The notes: generated by a model from the sequence alone, not told the origin. A stretch of 64,000 nt of DNA from Nostocales cyanobacterium HT-58-2 (GCA_002163975.1 CP019636.1:745001-809000); one strand, 5' to 3'. Counted from the stretch's first letter, positions 39,455 through 48,727 are shown. Numbers and translations: made by a program.

Positions 39455-40671
39455 TGTTTCTCTTTGGGAAAGGATATTGGCAGCAAAATATCAATATTTT
39501 TTTGATTTACTTGTTGAGGAAATACACTTTTATAACCCTGCAAGACTTGTAACCATCTATGCTGTAAAACTTTATCATACAACTTCCTAAACTGTCGATT
39601 TTCTATTATTATTTGCCCGTTCATATCGGAAATTGCCAGCACTTTTTGAGGTTCCTGGTGTTTATTTTTTAACTGTTGTTTAAACTTTAACCAAGCTTTA
39701 TGGTCTTTCCAAATTAAAGATATGAATGGTTTAAAAATAATTTTTATAATGGATGATATAAAAACCCTATACAATCCCGAATCTAAAAGTAGCAAAAAGT
39801 CTTTTATTATAGCTTTTTTCATCCAAGTAAGAGTGCTGACATAATTTCCGCAAGTAAAGCTTTTATTCAATAGGTATATATAAAGTCTACTAGCAGACCA
39901 TTGATAAACAAAATTGGGAATTTCTGGATGTCTTTTTTTGACATCTGCCACAACTAGATAATAAGACTTTTCCATCTTTTTGTAGTTAGCAGACATACTT
40001 CCAACGACTTGGCGATACCCAACCAAAAACTCTGGTACAACTCGGAATTGATAAAATTCCGCTATTCGCATATGCATATCCCAATCTTCACAACCTTGAG
40101 CATTTTGTGCTCTCAATTTGCAGTTGTAATAACCTACTTGCTCAAAACAAGCACGACGAATCAAAGGGACACTGGCGTTTGCTAGAAAGTTGGAGTATAA
40201 CAAAGCTGTGTAAACATCTCCTTCCACAACTTGACTGTCGAAAAAATTGTCAGCTTGATGGTATTTACCAATAACTGAGCCTTGTTCATCTATGAAGACT
40301 GACCTAGTATAAACCAACCCTACAGAAGGCTCTGATGATAAAAGCAATTTAACTTGTTTTTCGATTTTTCGGATATCCCAAATATCATCAGCATCAATTG
40401 GGGCAATATATTCTCCGCTAGACTTATGAATAGCCAAATTACGCGCAGCCGCTACTCCGGAATTTGCTTGTTTAAAAAAAACAATACGATTATCTTTTTG
40501 GGCAAAAGATTTGACGATTTCAGCAGTTCTGTCTTGGGAGCCATCATCAACAACAAAAATTTCAATATTCTTGTATGTTTGAGAAATGACAGAATGCAGC
40601 GTTTGAGCAATAAAAGCCTCTGCATTATATGCAGGTATAATCACAGAAACCAAAGGTTGATGATTATTCAT
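39442..40671 (-). CDS. glycosyltransferase family 2
   Basis: A GT-A glycosyltransferase of about 409 residues from the preferred ATG at 40671; 19 further codons are open upstream to 40728. The nucleotide-sugar site is seen in VSVIIPAYNAEAFI, VVDDGSQDRT and PIDADD. ANSGVAAARN and GCEDWDMHMRIAEF complete the fold. The C-terminal 150 residues are basic and unassigned. It heads the polysaccharide operon. Confidence 0.9.
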   Translation of the reverse strand: MNNHQPLVSVIIPAYNAEAFIAQTLHSVISQTYKNIEIFVVDDGSQDRTAEIVKSFAQKDNRIVFFKQANSGVAAARNLAIHKSSGEYIAPIDADDIWDIRKIEKQVKLLLSSEPSVGLVYTRSVFIDEQGSVIGKYHQADNFFDSQVVEGDVYTALLYSNFLANASVPLIRRACFEQVGYYNCKLRAQNAQGCEDWDMHMRIAEFYQFRVVPEFLVGYRQVVGSMSANYKKMEKSYYLVVADVKKRHPEIPNFVYQWSASRLYIYLLNKSFTCGNYVSTLTWMKKAIIKDFLLLLDSGLYRVFISSIIKIIFKPFISLIWKDHKAWLKFKQQLKNKHQEPQKVLAISDMNGQIIIENRQFRKLYDKVLQHRWLQVLQGYKSVFPQQVNQKNIDILLPISFPKEKQCKK

Positions 40672-41472
40672 AAATATTGAATGATGAAACAACTTACATG
40701 ACGCCAATAGAGGTGTTTTAGTAAACAAATGTTCTTCTTGTTAGAGAACTTGGTAATGTGCCTCTAATGTGGTCATTCAGCAAATACATTTCATCAATCC
40801 ACCAACACTCACATCATCTGCAGCTAAATACAAGGCTACCCTTTGGTCAATAAGTGCAATCATCATAGAAAAACCTAACCCTTGAGATACACCGGAGCAT
40901 TGTTGCTTAAGTTACACCAATGATTAATTTATGCTATTGGGTATTTCAGTGATAAATTTTCACTACCTTACTGAACTACATTTTGTTGAAACTTAACCGT
41001 AAGTTAACCTGAAATAACGTATTTCAGGTGATACTGACCATGCTACCAAAAAAAGAAAGCAACAGAAAGTGTTTTAAAGTTCAGTAAAAAAAGTATTAAA
41101 TATAACAATTTAGCTAATCAGAAGCTATACTCATTGGCGTAAATACGAGGGTATGAAAATTACCATATCGAAAAGCAGGGAAAAACATTCTGATTTTTAG
41201 ATCTAGAGTCTGAATTTCTACCAAGCAGCAGATTGCTGCAATATTGAATCAGTTGCAAAGCGAGTGAACTGCGGGATACCATACTGACTTGGAAACATTG
41301 CCTCTAGCTTCACCTCATAAATTGTGGCTCATCTAGGTTGAATATACACAACACGAGTTTTCAGTTTCCCTTGAGAAAGAAAAGATAATGAACACATCTA
41401 TCAAAATCTGTAAGAAGATTCGTACAATGATTCTGTAGCGCCACATATGTTTACTGATACAGGAGATAACCA
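40672..41472. other. intergenic region before ccmK
   Basis: About 800 nt with no credible gene. A hairpin ACCTGAAAT-AACGT-ATTTCAGGT lies at about 41,009-41,031. It must contain divergent promoters of the polysaccharide operon and ccmK; none was placed. Confidence 0.4.
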
Positions 41473-41823
41473 ATGCCACTACAGGCAGTTGGATCAATTG
41501 AAACAAAAGGTTTCCCCGCCGTTCTAGCAGCGGCGGATGCGATGGTGAAAGCAGGTCGAGTCACCCTCGTAGGATATATAAGAGTGGGTAGCGCTCGCTT
41601 TACAGTCAATATACGAGGTGATGTATCTGAGGTAAAAACTGCCATGGCAGCTGGTATTGACGCTGTAGAACAGGTCCATGGGGGTACCCTGGAATCTTGG
41701 GTTATTATTCCTCGTCCTCATGAAAACGTCGAAGCCGTTCTGCCTATTGGTTACACAGAACAAGTGGAAGAATACAGACAAGCGGTAGAAAATCCAGTGG
41801 TATATAGACCGAATGGTCGTTAG
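41473..41823 (+). CDS. ccmK: carboxysome shell protein, CcmK type (BMC domain)
   Basis: The 116-residue protein is a single BMC domain that forms hexamers of the beta-carboxysome shell. [20 protein letters not shown], the pore-side [27 protein letters not shown] and [15 protein letters not shown] are diagnostic. The text is nearest to CcmK4 ([17 protein letters not shown]), but the usual partner ccmK3 is absent on both sides, so it could also be one of the extra CcmK types (CcmK5/6) that occur as lone satellite genes. The start is ATG with AGGAGA eight bases upstream. Confidence 0.92.
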   Translation: MPLQAVGSIETKGFPAVLAAADAMVKAGRVTLVGYIRVGSARFTVNIRGDVSEVKTAMAAGIDAVEQVHGGTLESWVIIPRPHENVEAVLPIGYTEQVEEYRQAVENPVVYRPNGR

Positions 41824-41828
41824 TCAAG

Positions 41829-41975
41829 AGGAGCCAGTGCTGCAGGAGGTGAAACCACCGCTCGCGTAGCGTAACCGTTGGCGCAGCCTCTGGGATAGGA
41901 GAAGGATTCACCCGAACGCGAGTGCGTCTGGTGACAGGAGAAGGGGTTTCCCGCTCTCATGGCAAGACTGGCGTT
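41829..41975. repeat. dispersed repeat, GGAGCCAGTGC...ACTGGCG type, long copy
   Basis: It starts GAGGAGCCAGTGCTGCAGG and ends GGCAAGACTGGCG, with CTCGCGTAGCGTAACCG and GAGAAGGGGTTTCCC inside. It is a longer, rearranged relative of the copies at 29,376 and 59,032. Confidence 0.6.
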
Positions 41976-42013
41976 CAAGTGTCAAGTGTCAAATTAAGCA
42001 ACTTTTTTGACTC

Positions 42014-42763
42014 ATGACTAATAACTCATTCATGTCTGGTGTCTCAATTATCATCCCTACCTTAAATGAGGCGGGGTGTTTGGAACGTACACTACGCCAT
42101 CTCAGTATACTGGTACCCCCAGCGAAGGAGGTACTAGTTGTGGATGGTGGCAGCTCTGACGAAACTGTCACCATAGCTCAAAAAGCTGGTGCTTCTGTTA
42201 TTGCTGCCAAAAAACGCGGACGCGCTGCACAAATGAACCAAGGTGCATATGTCGCAACAGGAGAAATCCTCTGCTTTGTTCATGCGGACACGTTAGTTCC
42301 AGATGACTTGGTGGCAATAATTGAGCAGACACTAGCAGACAAAACCTTTGCTGCGGGAGGTTTTGTCTCTCTAATGACAGGTCATCGAACAACGCGATGG
42401 GGAGTGTCACTACACAACTTTGTGAAAAGTTACTACGCGCCTTTGCTTTTTCGTCCACACCTGTTTTTTCAAGGACTGCGCTTGCTGTTTGGTGACCAAG
42501 TCATCTTTGCACGCCGTGCTGATTTTTGGAAATGTGGAGGTTTTGACAGCAATCTTCCAATTATGGAAGAAGCTGATTTATGCATAAAGCTAGTGCAGTG
42601 TGGGCGAATCCGCCTTGTGAATCGCATTGTCCAAAGTAGCGATCGCCGCGTCGCACATTGGGGCTTCTTCAAAGCAACAGCCATATATCTTTACATTGGC
42701 TTCCTGTGGGGTTTGGGCGTCTCACCACAATATTTAAAGCAGTTTTATGAGGATATTCGCTGA
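42014..42763 (+). CDS. glycosyltransferase family 2, TIGR04283 type
   Basis: The 249-residue protein has the GT-A motifs SIIIPTLNEAGCLERTL and VVDGGSSDETV, CFVHADTLVPDD as the DxD-like site and FGDQVIFARRADFWKCGGF, which together mark the TIGR04283 subgroup. The group is often linked with selenium-related or radical-SAM genes in other bacteria, but the substrate is unknown and no such partner is next to it here. An alternative start is ATG at 42032. It stands alone between ccmK and the hetZ region. Confidence 0.88.
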   Translation: MTNNSFMSGVSIIIPTLNEAGCLERTLRHLSILVPPAKEVLVVDGGSSDETVTIAQKAGASVIAAKKRGRAAQMNQGAYVATGEILCFVHADTLVPDDLVAIIEQTLADKTFAAGGFVSLMTGHRTTRWGVSLHNFVKSYYAPLLFRPHLFFQGLRLLFGDQVIFARRADFWKCGGFDSNLPIMEEADLCIKLVQCGRIRLVNRIVQSSDRRVAHWGFFKATAIYLYIGFLWGLGVSPQYLKQFYEDIR

Positions 42764-42796
42764 CACCCTAGCCTATCAATCACTAGCAGCTTATAA

Positions 42797-42816
42797 AAGT
42801 ACCCTCATGGGTACTT
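42797..42816 (+). terminator. hairpin after the glycosyltransferase gene
   Basis: AAGTACCC-TCAT-GGGTACTT forms an 8-bp perfect stem with a 4-nt loop, 33 nt after the stop codon, followed by CTAAAATTTTT. It probably ends transcription. The same stem core occurs in the palindrome at 25963-25980. Confidence 0.55.
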
Positions 42817-43665
42817 CTAAAATTTTTGGAACTTTTTCAGAATTCTATAGTATACTGTTTTTCCTGATATGAAGGAGGGCTATCTATCTAAACACTCAGA
42901 TAGATTCTCTAAATCAATGATAGAATACCTTGCTTTTTCTTACTTTTTCTTATTTTTCACCAATACCCTTTTGTTTTATATTTGCTAAGTGATGATGGAT
43001 TTGTAGAACTTCTACAGGTGTTTGACTAAGCCCATTTTGACAAAAAGTCCTTAAGCGCGAATTTGAGCAAAGGTGAACTACTGGTAAGTCTTTCCAGATC
43101 CAATTATTCCAAACATGGATATACGCTGATAAAATCTGAGTCCATCCACGTTGGAAAAGTCTCACATGGTATACCCTCTGAGTAATCATCAATACATGGT
43201 ACAGTTAAAGTATTAGTATAAGAAAAATGGCAAGAATACATCCGCCTGCTAGAAAACTCTAGAAAGTGAAACATACATTGGCAACACAGCGTCTAGAGAA
43301 ATGAATCAAAGTTGCCAGCATAATCAAGTGTAAAATGTTATTTTTTCTTGATTCCTCAACAGAATACCTTGCATCCGCATACATTCTGGGGAGATCATTT
43401 TTCTGAGTCAACACAACAAATTCTAAGTTTACAAAATTTAAATTTAGTTTGATTGGAGAAAAAAGCTCAGAAAAGTTGATTATCCGCCTTTAGAGATTAT
43501 GAAGATGCATAAAATTTTAGAACTTTCTGCATAAGTTTAGTGGTTCAGAACGTAATAAAAGTAGAAACACAATAAAAGTAGAAACACATCAGATGCCGTC
43601 ATGGACATCATCAAATCAGGTGCAGTTGCCAGTGCAAAAATAAAGAGGGACAAAAGGGGGTTGTG
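42817..43665. other. long upstream region of hetZ
   Basis: 850 nt without a gene I can support; an 80-codon minus-strand frame (43192-42950) has no family match. A 17-bp direct repeat lies near the hetZ start. Long upstream regions are typical of hetZ, which HetR controls in Anabaena; I looked for a GGGTCTAACCCC-like HetR site and found none. Confidence 0.5.
43554..43587 (+). repeat. 17-bp tandem direct repeat upstream of hetZ
   Basis: AATAAAAGTAGAAACAC occurs twice head to tail with no gap, ending 78 nt before the hetZ start. It may be a regulatory site pair or simple slippage. Confidence 0.6.
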
Positions 43666-44841
43666 ATGCAAACTTTAAAACAGGGTTTCGAGGAGCGCAA
43701 TCTCACTATGGTATTGGAGGCGGAACAACTGGCGCAATATTGGCAACAACGACTGGATATGGAATGTCCAGAACAAAGTGCTGCCAACAGGAACAGTATA
43801 GTCAAATGGCTCTTAGGAAGTGACTTACAACGGTTTGAGGCACTCAACTCAAAGGAATTAGAAATCGCCAAACAGGCGATGGAGTATCGCTATAAAATTT
43901 TATGTCAACGCTACTTGGGAATTGCCAGAGAACGTGCGTACCGTAATCTGATTACGCGATTGGGAAGTTTGGTCACATTACGCCATAAAATCCAAACTTG
44001 GGTTGCGCTGAGTCGCGATCGCCAGCGGACAGTACTAGATGTGCTGCAAGAAGTTATCCAAGAATTACTGCAAAGCGATAACTATATACAACAGCAAATG
44101 GCTTGCATCACAGAATTTACCACTGATGATAGGTTAAAGAACGCCCTGCTGTTTGCCAGTGTAGAAGAGTACTGTTTGCGACCAGTACGCAATCAACCTC
44201 TTTTGGTTTATCGCTTTGTTAACTATTTGCGACGCACTCAGCGTGGTGGCTTAACCCAAGTGCCAACCAATGACTTAGTCAGGCTTGTCTCTGAGGAAAT
44301 TCTCACCGATGATAGTGACAATCGAGTCAACTTGGTCGATACTCAGGCGATCGCCGAATATCAAGAAGCACAAGAGGTAGAAGAACAACAAGCACTGCGG
44401 CAAACAGTTAAGCAGGAATTTGAGGATTATTTACAAGAAAATCTTGGGCAAGAAGCTGTAGAGTGGCTGCGACTTTACTTGCAAGGAAAGTCTCAAGATG
44501 AAATCGCCAAAAAATTCAATAAGCCGATCAAGGAAGTGTACCGACTCAGAGAAAAAGTCAGTTACCATGCTGTCCGCGTATTTGCCCTCAAAGGTAAACC
44601 AGAACTGGTTGATAGCTGGTTATCAACTTCCTTGAAAGAACACAACTTGGGGCTGACTCTCAAGCAGTGGGAACAATTGTCTGAACAATTGACACCTCTG
44701 CAACGCCAGGTTCTGGAGTTGCGTAAAGCAGGTTATTCCATAGAAGACACGGCTTCTGCGTTAAAACTCAAAACCCATCAAGCTATGGGTGAATGGACTA
44801 AAGTTTATTTGGTCGCCCAGAGTTTGAGAAGTCAAGACTGA
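43666..44841 (+). CDS. hetZ: heterocyst differentiation protein HetZ
   Basis: The product (about 391 residues from ATG 43666; GTG at 43663 is also open) matches HetZ, a DNA-binding regulator needed early in heterocyst development downstream of HetR. It is almost all helical, with two helix-turn-helix-like segments: LGQEAVEWLRLYLQGKSQDE...KPIKEVYRLREK at about 265-300 and LTPLQRQVLELRKAGYSIED near the C-terminus, similar to sigma-factor regions. The next gene is patU, the same order as in Anabaena and Nostoc, which supports the name. It looks intact, unlike its neighbour. Confidence 0.85.
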   Translation: MQTLKQGFEERNLTMVLEAEQLAQYWQQRLDMECPEQSAANRNSIVKWLLGSDLQRFEALNSKELEIAKQAMEYRYKILCQRYLGIARERAYRNLITRLGSLVTLRHKIQTWVALSRDRQRTVLDVLQEVIQELLQSDNYIQQQMACITEFTTDDRLKNALLFASVEEYCLRPVRNQPLLVYRFVNYLRRTQRGGLTQVPTNDLVRLVSEEILTDDSDNRVNLVDTQAIAEYQEAQEVEEQQALRQTVKQEFEDYLQENLGQEAVEWLRLYLQGKSQDEIAKKFNKPIKEVYRLREKVSYHAVRVFALKGKPELVDSWLSTSLKEHNLGLTLKQWEQLSEQLTPLQRQVLELRKAGYSIEDTASALKLKTHQAMGEWTKVYLVAQSLRSQD

Positions 44842-45087
44842 GGTCGTCCTGAAAAAGAAAGTGGTAATTGGTCTGGTAATTTCAAGTTGATAGTCTAGTA
44901 GCTGTATAGCTACTGAACTATACAATCTTGACGACTGACTCAAAATAACCTGTTACCAAGTCATAAACAATCCCCTGGCTATTTGTCGTTTCTTTAACTT
45001 TTGTTGACTTAAGGATAATGATTTATTTACTACCACCTGATCTAAAGACAGAATAGTATATAAAAGAACATCAATCAATAAGATCGT

Positions 45088-45965
45088 ATGTTGTCTTCAG
45101 AGGGTAAACCAACTGACTCCGCAGCGATTGGTAATCAAGTGCCATCTACGACAGAAACTCAATGGAATCAAGAACTAGATTGCCAGCAAGTCTTCCAACT
45201 AATCGAAAAAATCTTGTTCTTTGAAGCCTGTCTCTACTACCAAATCCTGCCCTTTAAACTAGAAGACAACAAACTCTTGCTGGGAATGGTGAATCCTCAA
45301 GACAGCGCAGCGTTCGATTACGTCAACCGCATAGTCTCTTTTATGAATTGCACGTTAGTCACCCGGCCGATAAGGGGTGAAACTCACCGTGAGATACTTT
45401 CAGCTTATCTCAACTACAAGAATAGATCGCTCTCTACATTCTCAACAGACATCACTCCACCAAAAGTAGCCGCTGTTGATGAGCAGAGGTCATCGTCTGC
45501 CAGTGGCTACCTGAAACCACATCTCGCACAATCCATCACTGAAAAATTAGGAAACGGGGAAGTCACGGACGATTTCTTCTTTCCCTCTTCTTCCAGTCAC
45601 ACCCTCTCTGTTTCCTCTTTCCCCCTTCTCCCCCTCACCCCTCACATGATTTCATCTAAGATAGAGGATTTAAAAGGGGTTGAAGAAAAAACACAACAGG
45701 GTGAAACAGAAGACTCCAACCGTTTGTACATCTTGCACATACCAGTTCCAGAGGCATTATCTCCTGTCAATGAACTAGCAACATTACCACCTAAAAATTT
45801 ACTAGAGCAACTACTAGGGCGAGTTCTATCAGGCGGAATTGGTCGCCTATATCTGGAAAGACAACCGTACCAAGGCAGAATACTCTGGAGTGAAAATGGA
45901 GTCTTACAGTCTGTATTAGAAAAACTGTCCGTCTCCGTTTTTCAAGGAGTCCTCACTGAATTAAC
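45088..45965 (+). pseudogene. patU: patU, 5' part, cut by a TnpB insertion sequence
   Basis: PatU takes part in heterocyst pattern formation together with HetZ. This frame carries the N-terminal part (QELDCQQVFQLIEKILFFEA, LLLGMVNPQDSAAFDYVNRI) and the middle part (ILHIPVPEALSPVNELATL, RVLSGGIGRLYLERQPYQG). Gene-derived codons end at ELT near 45965; the remaining CGEFEGR and stop (45990) come from inserted DNA. The rest of the gene resumes at 47421. Codons at about 45,585-45,650 read like intergenic TCCCCCTC filler in frame. In Anabaena PCC 7120 patU is also split, but into two adjacent frames without an IS. Confidence 0.8.
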
Positions 45966-47420
45966 TTGCGGGGAGTTTGAGGGGCGATAAGTCCCCCACT
46001 GTATTCGGTACTCCGAATCAGTGGTGGGATACATGGACCCCTCATAGAAAAAGGCAGTACTCGACGTACTGTCTTTTTCTTATCTCCAGAAACTTCTAAC
46101 AGATAAGCGCAGTCTGTTAGAATATGTAAGGAGGTCGAAAAATGTTGAGTCTGACTTACAGCTACCGAATTTATCCAGATGCCGTTCAAGAAGCAAGAAT
46201 GCTTGCTTGGATGGAATCGTGTCGCAAAGTGTATAACTACGCACTGCGGGAACGCAAAGACTGGATTGCTTCGCGTAAATGTGCTGTCAATGCTTGCTCT
46301 ATTCGCTCCGAATACATTATCCCGGGTGACACGCCATACCCTGACTATTACAAACAACAAAACGCACTGACACCAGTCAAAAAGGATAATCCAGAACTTC
46401 AAGACGTTCAGTCTCAGGTATTGCAAGATGCATTGAAGAGACTTGACCGGGCATTTAAGTTTATGATAGGACGCGGTTTTGGTTTTCCCAGATTCAAGAA
46501 ATTTGGTCAGTATCGTTCTTTTGTGTTCCCGCAGTTCAAATCCAACCCCGTTACGGGTTTTCAGATTAAACTGCCTAAGATTGGGGCAATGCCAATCAAC
46601 TTGCATCGTCCAGTTCCAGACGGGTTTGTCGTCAAGCAGGTTAGAGTTGTCAGCAAAGCATCGGGATGGTACGCTCAATTGATTTTGGAATCTGGTGTTT
46701 CCGTACCTGATGTTATGCCAAATGGTAATTCCATTGGTATTGATGTTGGGTTGGAAAAATTCTTGGCTGTCTGTGATGGACGGTTGGTAGAAAGACCCCA
46801 GTTTTTCAACTCTTTGCAACGCGAGCTTAGATGGCTGCAACGCAAGTTGAAAAACAAGACCAAAGGCTCTGCCAATTACCGAAAAGCGCAGCACAAGATA
46901 CGTAGATTGCATGAACGCATTTATGACACGCGCAAACAGTTTCACTATCTAACAGCACACTCTTTGTGCAACGGTGTTGGTATGGTCTTTGCCGAGGATT
47001 TGAACCTTAAAGCAACCAGTCGAGGAATGCTGGCAAAACATTGCTTGGACGCTGCTTGGGGTAGCTTTCTGGAAATCCTTTCTTGGGTTTGTTGGAAGCG
47101 TGGAGTGTACTTCGCCAAGGTGAACCCCAATGGGACTAGTCAAACCTGTCCTCAATGTGGAACTCATACCGGGAAGAAAAAATTGTGTGAGCGTGTTCAT
47201 GTTTGTCATGAATGTGGATATACAACAGACCGCGATGTTGCTGCTGCAATGGTGGTGGAACAGAGGGGTCTTGCAGCCGTGGGACACACGGTCAAGCTGC
47301 CTGTGGAGGTATCGTTGTCCGGGGACGCAAGTCTAGGCACGACCCGTGAAGCAGGAAAGACTAAGAAGTGATTCTTGGGAAGCCCCCACTGTACTCGGTA
47401 CTCCGAGTCAGTGCTGGGAG
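45966..47420 (+). mobile_element. IS200/IS605-superfamily element, TnpB only (IS1341 type)
   Basis: About 1,455 bp inserted in patU. Both ends carry near-identical hairpins: left CCCCCACTG-TATTCGG... at 45993-46028 and right CCCCCACTG-TACTCGG... at 47383-47419. There is no target duplication, as expected for this superfamily. The edges are inferred: joining 45965 to 47421 restores the patU frame (ELT-MSQRF), which places insertion after TTAAC (45961-45965). There is a tnpB gene and no tnpA, so movement would need a transposase in trans. Confidence 0.8.
46142..47371 (+). CDS. tnpB: RNA-guided endonuclease TnpB
   Basis: The 409-residue protein has the full TnpB layout: N-terminal helix-turn-helix (TYSYRIYPDAVQEARM), RuvC-like nuclease with Asp 201 (GIDVGLEKF), Glu 285 (FAEDLNL) and the final Asp in DRDVAAA (363-365), and a zinc ribbon CPQCG...CHECG (336-358). 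All catalytic residues are present, so it should be active. TnpB proteins cut DNA next to a short target motif using a guide RNA made from the right end of their element. A strong AAGGAGG site precedes the ATG. The gene lies inside the split patU. Confidence 0.92.
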   Translation: MLSLTYSYRIYPDAVQEARMLAWMESCRKVYNYALRERKDWIASRKCAVNACSIRSEYIIPGDTPYPDYYKQQNALTPVKKDNPELQDVQSQVLQDALKRLDRAFKFMIGRGFGFPRFKKFGQYRSFVFPQFKSNPVTGFQIKLPKIGAMPINLHRPVPDGFVVKQVRVVSKASGWYAQLILESGVSVPDVMPNGNSIGIDVGLEKFLAVCDGRLVERPQFFNSLQRELRWLQRKLKNKTKGSANYRKAQHKIRRLHERIYDTRKQFHYLTAHSLCNGVGMVFAEDLNLKATSRGMLAKHCLDAAWGSFLEILSWVCWKRGVYFAKVNPNGTSQTCPQCGTHTGKKKLCERVHVCHECGYTTDRDVAAAMVVEQRGLAAVGHTVKLPVEVSLSGDASLGTTREAGKTKK

Positions 47421-47421
47421 G

Positions 47422-47814
47422 ATGTCACAACGATTCGCCTCTCTTGGTGTAACCGCGATTGTAGAACCAAAACAGGTGGAGAAGGAATGCCTGTATCAGC
47501 AAAACCATTTGTTATTACGCTTGCGAGTGATGCCGGGTATGTACGGTGAAGAAGCGACACTACAAGTGTTGCGGGGAGCAGCATTAAAGTTCTATCAACA
47601 GCAGCAGTTAGCACGGTTGAGCCGCGACACATTGGGTATATCCCAGCAACTTAACTATAAGCTACATGAGTTGAAACAGCGACTGACCTTAACTCACAAC
47701 CTCACATCCAGACAATTAGAGGCTTTTCATAGTCTAAATCAGTTGTTGGAGCATTTAGACCATCAAGTAAGAGTCGTAACAGAAATATCTGAACGACCAA
47801 AACGTCATAAGTAG
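47422..47814 (+). pseudogene. patU: patU, 3' part, downstream of the insertion
   Basis: The frame from ATG 47422 encodes SQRFASLGVTAIVEPKQVE, LLLRLRVMPGMYGEEATLQV, AALKFYQQQQLARLSRDTLG and a helical end, the C-terminal part of PatU (the PatU3 part of Anabaena). The in-frame codon before the ATG joins exactly to ELT at 45965 if the IS is removed. The ATG might still let a separate C-terminal polypeptide be made, but no ribosome-binding site is obvious except GGGAGG in the IS right end (47415-47420). Confidence 0.78.
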
Positions 47815-48043
47815 CAGTACTAAGCTATTGCACTGTTGCTGGGGACTGAACGTCATCTCAGTGAAAACGCTGTTTTCGATTCCAAATGTATTGTGTTGTA
47901 ATGGAAAACTAGATTCGGTACACCTAAGAGGTAGTACTTGATTAGTAACAACATTTGATACCTAGCCTGTTAATAACTACATTTTTCTAAATGTAGTTGC
48001 AAATTAGTATTTCCTACTCATTCAATATTTTTGTAAATTTTTC

Positions 48044-48727
48044 ATGCAGACAGAGGTTGTTAGTGAATTATTCCCCCTGATGAGTACAGCTAACCCACAA
48101 ACCTTGGAATGGCTGCTCACCGTCGCTATTGAACACGAATATCCATCTGGACGCGCCGTTTTGATGGAAGATGCTTGGGGAAACGCAGTTTACTTTATAG
48201 TTTCTGGTTGGGTTAAAGTCCGACGCACGCTAGGAGAAGATTCTGTCACCCTTGCCATTCTGGGTCAAGGAGATTTTTTTGGAGAAATGGCAATTTTGGA
48301 TGAATCTCCCCGCTCAACTGATGTGATTGCTCTTTCACCTGTAAAGTTGTTGAGCATCTCTAGAGAGCGTTTTATTCAAATATTATTTAGAGATCCTCAG
48401 TTACACCACCGAATGCTGCAATTGATGGTGCGACGACTGCGGCAAACTAACCTCCGCTTGCAAATGCGGTCTTCGCCGCCAGCTGTAAAACTGGCTCACA
48501 CCCTTGTTAGTCTAGGTGAACACTATGGTCAGACATCGCTGATAGGTAGGGAAATATACGACATACCCTTTAGAGATTTAGCAGATGTGACAGCAATCAC
48601 TATCGAAGAAACCAGTAAAATTATGGAAAAATTGCACGAAAAAGGTTGGATTAAAATAGACAATACTCACCAAACAGTTTATCTCATAAATTTTAGACAG
48701 TTGATTAATTTAGCTGGCAAAGTGTAA
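48044..48727 (+). CDS. Crp/Fnr-family transcriptional regulator
   Basis: The 227-residue protein has a cyclic-nucleotide-binding domain (about 20-135: VYFIVSGWVKV, ILGQGDFFGEMAILDESPRSTDV, the FGE...RST cAMP-contact pattern) and a Crp winged helix (about 150-220: FRDLADVTAITIEETSKIMEK). Conservation of the phosphate-binding cassette suggests a true cAMP receptor, as SyCRP1-like proteins in cyanobacteria. Its targets are unknown. It is 125 nt upstream of the peptidase gene and follows the patU fragment after 230 nt. Confidence 0.9.
   Translation: MQTEVVSELFPLMSTANPQTLEWLLTVAIEHEYPSGRAVLMEDAWGNAVYFIVSGWVKVRRTLGEDSVTLAILGQGDFFGEMAILDESPRSTDVIALSPVKLLSISRERFIQILFRDPQLHHRMLQLMVRRLRQTNLRLQMRSSPPAVKLAHTLVSLGEHYGQTSLIGREIYDIPFRDLADVTAITIEETSKIMEKLHEKGWIKIDNTHQTVYLINFRQLINLAGKV

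Noticed and set aside
42950..43192. 80-codon minus-strand frame upstream of hetZ
   Set aside because: No family character, no ribosome-binding site and an atypical composition; its orientation also does not match known neighbours of hetZ.
45953..46945. 330-codon minus-strand frame opposite tnpB
   Set aside because: It is the mirror of tnpB, which has all TnpB motifs and a strong ribosome-binding site on the plus strand.
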